From positions 33,550,301 to 33,614,300 of the forward strand of contig OU744734.1 in assembly GCA_916613615.1 (NCBI GenBank): a DNA stretch of 64,000 bases, in the 5' to 3' direction. Positions 61,801 to 64,000 of the stretch are shown one piece after another (the stretch's first letter is position 1; the number at the start of each line of letters is the position of its first letter). Position numbers and translations under genes: made by a program. The notes under the pieces were generated by a model. The model did not search any database and was not told where the DNA came from. It worked only from the letters and a program-made list of their open reading frames with translations. This stretch comes from Steromphala cineraria. Taxonomy: Eukaryota > Mollusca > Gastropoda > Trochida > Trochidae.

Positions 61801-62126
61801 TTAAAACATAACTTTTTTCTCAATTTTGAAGACATTTCATACCAACCAAACACATAAAGGCGATTTTCACATTGCAAGCCGTCTGCCGGCTTCAGACAAT
61901 ATATGCATCCTATTTATGATAAACAAACTCGTGCACTCGGCAAGCTGTCAAACTTTCATTCAATTCTCCTACCTTTATCCGGGCGTGAAAAAATACACAA
62001 TTTTCACAGCGTGTAAACCAAACCTGGTTCTTTAAATGGTATCGCACAAATATTAGCCAAGAGCCGTGAATTAAAATTTACCAGTAGAAAATATTACTCA
62101 CAAGAAGAATCGTTTGCAGCCGCCAT
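31011..62126 (-). CDS. NADP-dependent reductase, extended SDR / DFR-like
   Basis: This is a likely cytosolic NAD(P)H-dependent carbonyl reductase of the NAD-epimerase / dihydroflavonol-4-reductase-like superfamily; the substrate is unknown. Exons in transcription order: 62102-62126 (proposed), 36629-36830, 35958-36139, 35131-35259, 34637-34722, 34181-34301, 33704-33784 or 32647-32727, 32178-32299, 31011-31409. Lengths sum to 1347 nt, 448 residues plus TAA, with all phases matching. Motifs: Rossmann GASGYIA (residues 14-20), VIHVASPFP, catalytic TSSCAA (about 129-134) and YAKSK (Tyr160, Lys164), VVNPAYVMGP and VDVRDVAAAH. The body is about 350 residues, normal for the family. A charged tail of about 92 residues is extra. 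Confidence 0.88.
31991..32145 (+). repeat. SINE-like dispersed repeat, copy 2 (in reductase intron)
   Basis: Blocks appear in order: GGAGGTGAGGTGA, TTTCAAGAGTATTTCACTTG, CACGGCTGCTAGTATTATTG, GCAGGGAGAAAGCCCC, ATTGCGGTGAAACCTGCGAG, CATCGTTTGGAAC. Its right end is about 30 bp from the donor of exon 32178-32299 (minus strand), so it sits just inside the intron. Confidence 0.7.
32178..32299 (-). CDS. Reductase exon, C-terminal substrate-side segment
   Basis: This lies between CTCTCTGGCAG and GTAAGT and encodes YNVPTMNCPYFALWMTSLFD and KFDNTR. It starts with the last two bases of a split glycine codon and ends in phase 0 (AGG/GTAAGT). A SINE-like repeat ends about 30 bp beyond its donor. Confidence 0.9.
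32647..32727 (-). CDS. Reductase alternative exon B (81 bp)
   Basis: The minus strand reads CTGGGCAG/GTAGACGG at the acceptor and CTCAAG/GTAAGA at the donor. It encodes RRHICSAGNMYFREMALLLA then QEFDPQ, the same position in the protein as exon 33704-33784 (matching R-H, N-M, E-M-A, E-F, P-Q). Length (81) and phase (1 in, 1 out) are identical to the other copy. Only one would normally be used. Inclusion of both would add 27 residues without breaking the frame. Confidence 0.85.
33704..33784 (-). CDS. Reductase alternative exon A (81 bp)
   Basis: The acceptor is TTTTTTGCAG/GCAAGCG and the donor is CCTCAAG/GTGACT. It encodes KRHLAVNMNMWMKEMAQIFA then KEFKPQ. It is a paralogous copy of exon 32647-32727, and the DNA between the two exons is unrelated AT-rich intron. 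Both versions fit the family (a GRY/H..., W/F, KE/RE-M/I-A segment near the substrate pocket), so both appear functional. Confidence 0.85.
34181..34301 (-). CDS. Reductase exon with VDVRDVAAAH motif
   Basis: This encodes VVKRLLERAMPVVPKLNFPI followed by VDVRDVAAAHIKAM. The V-D-V-R-D-V-A-x-A-H string is a signature of DFR-like reductases. Acceptor TTGTCCAG and donor GCAG/GTAACT; phase 0 in, 1 out. Confidence 0.92.
34637..34722 (-). CDS. Reductase exon with VNPAYVMGP motif
   Basis: This encodes KIELAVVNPAYVMGPVLHG and ends in SME. The N-P-x-x-V-x-G-P string is the conserved loop after the catalytic helix in this family. Acceptor CCCCCTAG, donor GAG/GTCAGT. Confidence 0.92.
35131..35259 (-). 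CDS. Reductase exon with catalytic YxxxK
   Basis: This encodes an acidic surface loop (CNEEDWNDVDKLDAYAKSK) containing the active-site Tyr-x3-Lys, then TLAEKAAWDFVKELP. In SDR enzymes this Tyr and Lys transfer and position the proton during carbonyl reduction. Acceptor CATGCAG, donor CCAG/GTGAGC. Confidence 0.93.
35958..36139 (-). CDS. Reductase exon with HVASPFP and catalytic Ser region
   Basis: This encodes AVKDAEFVIHVASPFP, then NEVIQPAVEGTQSVLKACV and RVVLTSSCAAIS. H-V/T-A-S-P and T-S-S are the cofactor-side and catalytic-serine motifs of DFR-like reductases. Acceptor GTTGGCAG, donor CAT/GTGAGT. Confidence 0.93.
36629..36830 (-). CDS. Reductase Rossmann exon (NADP-binding)
   Basis: This encodes VVVTGASGYIATHVVKQLQ, then YRVRGTVRS and LVEADLTKPESWEA. 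G-A-S-G-x-x-A is the nucleotide-binding loop, and the arginines after the second strand suggest NADP(H). It follows acceptor GTTTGTGTTTCAG at 36831 and starts with the last two bases (TG) of a split codon. The first 50 bases and the 34 bases of intron before them are repeated in tandem upstream. Confidence 0.93.
36781..37530 (-). repeat. 84-bp tandem array of splice acceptor plus exon start, nine copies
   Basis: Copies start (plus strand) at 36781, 36865, 36949, 37033, 37117, 37201, 37285, 37369 and 37453, exactly 84 bp apart. On the minus strand each unit is 34 bases of intron end (containing TTAG(C/T)TGACAAG and GTGTTTGTGTTTCAG) plus the 50 bases encoding VVVTGASGYIATHVVK. Units differ at only two sites. 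One alternates A/V (GCT/GTT) strictly every second copy, so the real unit of expansion was a 168-bp dimer. The other differs at a V/L codon. The minus strand is open through all copies (298 codons). The lowest copy is the true exon. Confidence 0.97.
37583..37621. repeat. (GAATT)n microsatellite
   Basis: About eight perfect copies of the pentamer follow directly after the 84-bp array. Confidence 0.95.
37792..37821. repeat. (TA)n microsatellite
   Basis: About 15 TA dinucleotides lie in AT-rich sequence. Confidence 0.95.
45724..45860 (+). repeat. SINE-like dispersed repeat, copy 3
   Basis: This has GGTGAGGTGAGGCGATTTGG, CAGCTAGTATTACTGTAGG, GAAACCTGCGAGCATCTGC and TGGAAC. It is the most similar to copy 2 but lacks a block in the middle. 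It lies in the 25-kb intron. Confidence 0.65.
47183..47248 (+). repeat. 27-bp minisatellite, about 2.4 copies
   Basis: TGACCAGTGCAGCATCAGAT starts copies at 47183 and 47210, and a partial copy starts at 47237. The copies are near identical. Confidence 0.85.
51082..51330. repeat. Inverted-repeat element with paired CRE sites
   Basis: GATACTAAACGACCTTCCAT (51082) is matched in reverse by ATGGAAGGAAGTTTAGTATT (about 51163-51182), giving arms of about 26 bp around a loop of about 49 bp. Just downstream lie two perfect TGACGTCA palindromes at 51284-51291 and 51308-51315, 24 bp apart. The sequence is less AT-rich than its surroundings and is probably part of a mobile element whose other end I did not find. 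Confidence 0.55.
51990..52707 (+). pseudogene. 3' end of a non-LTR retrotransposon (LINE), decayed
   Basis: An open frame at 52192-52503 includes PIPLDQRLCKVCHTLEDEM then HHIMSCTRY, a C-x2-C-x7-H-x4-C arrangement seen in the zinc-binding C-terminus of LINE reverse transcriptases. After its stop, the +1 frame continues with ICYHVYKFVNN, similar to the last helix of such proteins. The preceding reading frame (52002-52226) is shifted, so the copy is frameshifted at least twice. The unit ends with GGCAATAAATATCTTATCT and a TATCT-rich tail near 52707, typical of a LINE 3' end. Assignment is by motif only. Confidence 0.55.
56036..56285 (+). repeat. SINE-like dispersed repeat, copy 4, with tRNA-like tail
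   Basis: The core (GGTGAGATGATTGATG, ATGACACTGTAGCTATGCAT, TGCAGTGAACCCTGCCAGCA) is followed by TAGCTTGATACAGTGGTTAG and GAGATTTGAACCCAGTACTC. These look like degenerate RNA polymerase III A and B boxes of a tRNA-derived part. The copy is more diverged than the others. Confidence 0.5.
60401..61138 (-). other. Unrecognised 245-codon ORF, probably repeat-derived
   Basis: The frame starts MSNGISRPFVTPHRYG and is open for 245 codons in an otherwise AT-rich region. Its 5' two thirds (60720-61138) are GC-rich and the 3' third is AT-driven. A second frame over the same DNA (60811-61206) is also open for 131 codons. I recognise no domain. Cysteines are frequent but not in a familiar finger pattern. 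It may be a fragment of a mobile element, a lost exon, or chance. It lies about 1 kb downstream of the proposed reductase first exon, on the same strand. Confidence 0.2.
62102..62126 (-). CDS. Proposed first exon of the reductase
   Basis: The minus strand reads ATGGCGGCTGCAAACGATTC and then TTCTT/GTGAGTA. It gives MAAANDSS plus one base (T). That T joins the TG at the start of the Rossmann exon to make TTG (Leu), so the predicted start is a short tail running straight into LVVVTGASG, as usual for this family. The ATG has G at -3 and +4. A GC-richer, TATA-containing upstream region supports a promoter. The gap of about 25 kb without any other coding exon on this strand fits. It rests on phase and context only. 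Confidence 0.5.
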
Positions 62127-62300
62127 CGCAATCCGCGTGCTATGATCATGTGACCTAGATTCAAGCGAGGACGAGGCTGCCTCGGCTCTGACACACCCCG
62201 AAGTTTTAAAATGCGGTCATGGGCAGTTGCGTATATACTTGAGCAAATCCTCGGATTTCTGGAAATGTGAAGAATTTTTGTGACACAATTTTAACAAAAG
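62127..62300 (-). promoter_or_regulatory. Candidate reductase promoter and 5' UTR
   Basis: Just upstream of the proposed ATG, the minus strand has AGGTCACATGATC (62146-62158), which combines an AGGTCA half-site with the E-box CACATG. Further up is AAGTATATACG (about 62230-62240), a possible TATA box about 105 bp before the ATG. The 62100-62220 part is richer in G+C and CpG than the surroundings. Confidence 0.35.
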
Positions 62301-63161
62301 TAAATAACCTCTAAAGATTATTTAAAATGCCATTCATACGTGATTCAGAATTAAAATGTGTTGAGTATAGTAGTTGTAAACGTTTTCACTACGCTATAAA
62401 TACATTTCAGTTTATTGATTTCATTTTGATTTATTCAATTTCATTATCAAAATCTATTTTTTATAGACATCTATTAATCTTATAAATTTGGCGATAAAGC
62501 ATGAATAGAATTTGGAGAAACAATGCCTTTGTTTGGTGTGATAGATGTGATGAAATCCTTTGTTTGAAAGTTTCTTTGTTAATAACTTTACGTAATAAAA
62601 ATTAAATTCCCGTGAAATATAATCGTAATACACATTCAACTTAAAAAGTAAGACATTTGACAATTTTAAGCAAATAGAATGTCAAATTCGGAGTTGAACG
62701 AAATAGTTATAAAACCTTTGTTTACGAGCGTTTATGTAAATTAGATTAGCGACACCTGCGTTATAACGCAATGTATGACATCAATGTTCTTATAAAGAGG
62801 ATAGATAAGCCTGCCCCATGCCCCTTTGTTCAACTATAACGTTTATGAAAGAAAATCATCATTGCATTATATGTTGATTTCATACTAAAATGGAGTAGGA
62901 TTACAAATCAACGGAACAAGACTTATATAATTTGGAAGTAGATAAAGACTAGACTTCAAAATAAACAATACAAGTACTTGAGGAGGACTAAAGAGCGAAC
63001 AAAAGTTCAAAGTCAATCATTATTTTAGAATCGTAAACGAATGCAAGGAAATGTTATATTCACTTATTTTGTATTGTATCAACATAGACAATACTATGCT
63101 TAACCTTTTGTTATGTTCAGATAACCTAGTTGCTCCTGATAAAAAAATTTAACGGTGAATG
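62301..63161. other. AT-rich upstream region, nothing recognised
   Basis: There is no ORF above 70 codons, no known repeat and no RNA gene recognised. Confidence 0.5.
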
Positions 63162-63522
63162 TTAAAGGGAAAGTAGTACGTTTTTTTTTTAAATTTTAAA
63201 TTCTTATTTTGTTTACTGTTAATTGTACGTTAATGCAAAATGCAATAGTTGGACGGTGTCAACAATCTAATTACACAAGCTAATCATACATAGTCCGAGG
63301 ACAAATTATATATATATATACATTAACATAAGGTCCATTGGCGGCCATTTTTGTGTGAACACCTTTAATTCATTTAGTGTAAGAAAAAGGAATCCCATGG
63401 TTGAATTTACTATATTTTATTTATTACTGCTTTATTTAGTTTCAATACATTGTCTTTCAATTATTTTCATTTTCCTGACATTGCCTAATATTCCCTCTAA
63501 ACACGTGCTACTGCCCCTTTAA
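63162..63522. mobile_element. TTAA-flanked MITE, copy 2
   Basis: This is 361 bp long. The left end TTAAAGGGAAAGTAGTACG is diverged, and the right end CACGTGCTACTGCCCCTTTAA is near perfect. The interior matches copy 1 (24373-24730): ATTACACAAGC, CATTGGCGGCCATTTTTGTG, TGAACACCTTTAATTCATTT, GTAAGAAAAAGGAATC. A short TA microsatellite has grown inside. Confidence 0.85.
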
Positions 63523-64000
63523 ACTGTGTGTCAAGCTGGCGTTTAAGATTTATAAAGAAAGAAAACAAAAGTTCATTTTCGCACTCTTAGTGCTATCAAA
63601 TCTAATCATGTTTATACTGTTGGCAATGATGTGATAGATTATACTAGTGTATATACATATTTTGGGATTCGGTTTCATGAACATTCAGATTTGAATTTCA
63701 CTGTAACTTTGTTATCACTATGCTGTCTTCATAACAGTTTCCTATTCCGGATATATCAAGTATTTCTTTATTGCCTTTAATGTTGCTAAATAGTTGTCGA
63801 TCTCATTAGATTCTTACTATTGCTTGAAAGATATCTTATCTGATAGATTTTGGAAATATTGTGTCTTAAATAGCATCGAAAACGAAGCTCATTAATGTTT
63901 ATATTAACTGATAGTTTTATTTGTAATCTTCCACCAGCTTTAAATGCCCAGTTTGTTATTCCCCTGTCGGTACTATATTTGATTCAATGTTTAAACGATG
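63523..64000. other. AT-rich flank, nothing recognised
   Basis: No coding exon or repeat was recognised up to the window end. Confidence 0.5.

Larger units (their letters stand above)
37622..62101. other. Gene-free 24-kb stretch (probable reductase intron 1)
   Basis: Apart from the repeats listed here (45724, 47183, 51082, 51990, 56036) and one unrecognised ORF at 60401, I see no coding exon of any known family. ORFs are at most 125 codons and AT-driven. Blocks less AT-rich than the rest occur at about 41.97-42.16 kb, 43.5-43.9 kb and 57.0-57.25 kb. If the first exon at 62102 is right, all of this is intron. Confidence 0.55.

Overview
The window is nuclear DNA of an animal: short coding exons with GT/AG junctions in AT-rich introns, polyA signals, and many decayed transposons. 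Several repeat families (the TAGCTCA...GGCC family, the TATACCCCCG family, elements rich in AAGGTCAAAGGTCA) resemble repeats I know from mollusc genomes, so I infer a mollusc or close lophotrochozoan. I cannot name the species.

Two protein-coding genes are well supported and face each other tail to tail. (1) Positions 334-22635, plus strand: the 3' part of a cohesin subunit SA / STAG gene. Twenty-six exons join in one frame for 943 codons and run from the stromalin conservative domain to the stop. The 5' part lies left of the window. A polyA signal at 24213 gives a 3' UTR of about 1.6 kb that carries a piggyBac-like element. (2) Positions 62126-31011, minus strand: an NADP-dependent reductase of the extended SDR / dihydroflavonol-4-reductase-like family. 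Eight exons between 36830 and 31011 are solid. A small first exon at 62102-62126 fits the phase exactly and gives a protein of 448 residues. It would make intron 1 about 25 kb long, which explains the gene-free stretch 37.5-62.1 kb.

The reductase gene holds the most unusual structures. Its Rossmann exon is preceded by nine copies of an 84-bp tandem unit. Each unit carries a complete splice acceptor plus the first 50 bases of the exon, and since 84 is divisible by 3, every acceptor is in frame. A pair of 81-bp homologous exons of equal phase (33704-33784 and 32647-32727) looks mutually exclusive. The last exon adds a Glu/Lys tail of about 92 residues, which makes the DNA a long polypurine/polypyrimidine tract.

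The convergent region 22.9-27.1 kb is a transposon nest: a piggyBac-like element, a MITE, then an element within an element within an element. STAG introns hold a THAP-bearing DNA transposon relic (17125-19069), a 975-bp element dense in AGGTCA half-sites, and a 220-bp foldback. A SINE-like family occurs four times and a MITE family twice. A LINE 3' fragment lies at 52.0-52.7 kb. All calls come from reading the sequence; no database search was done.
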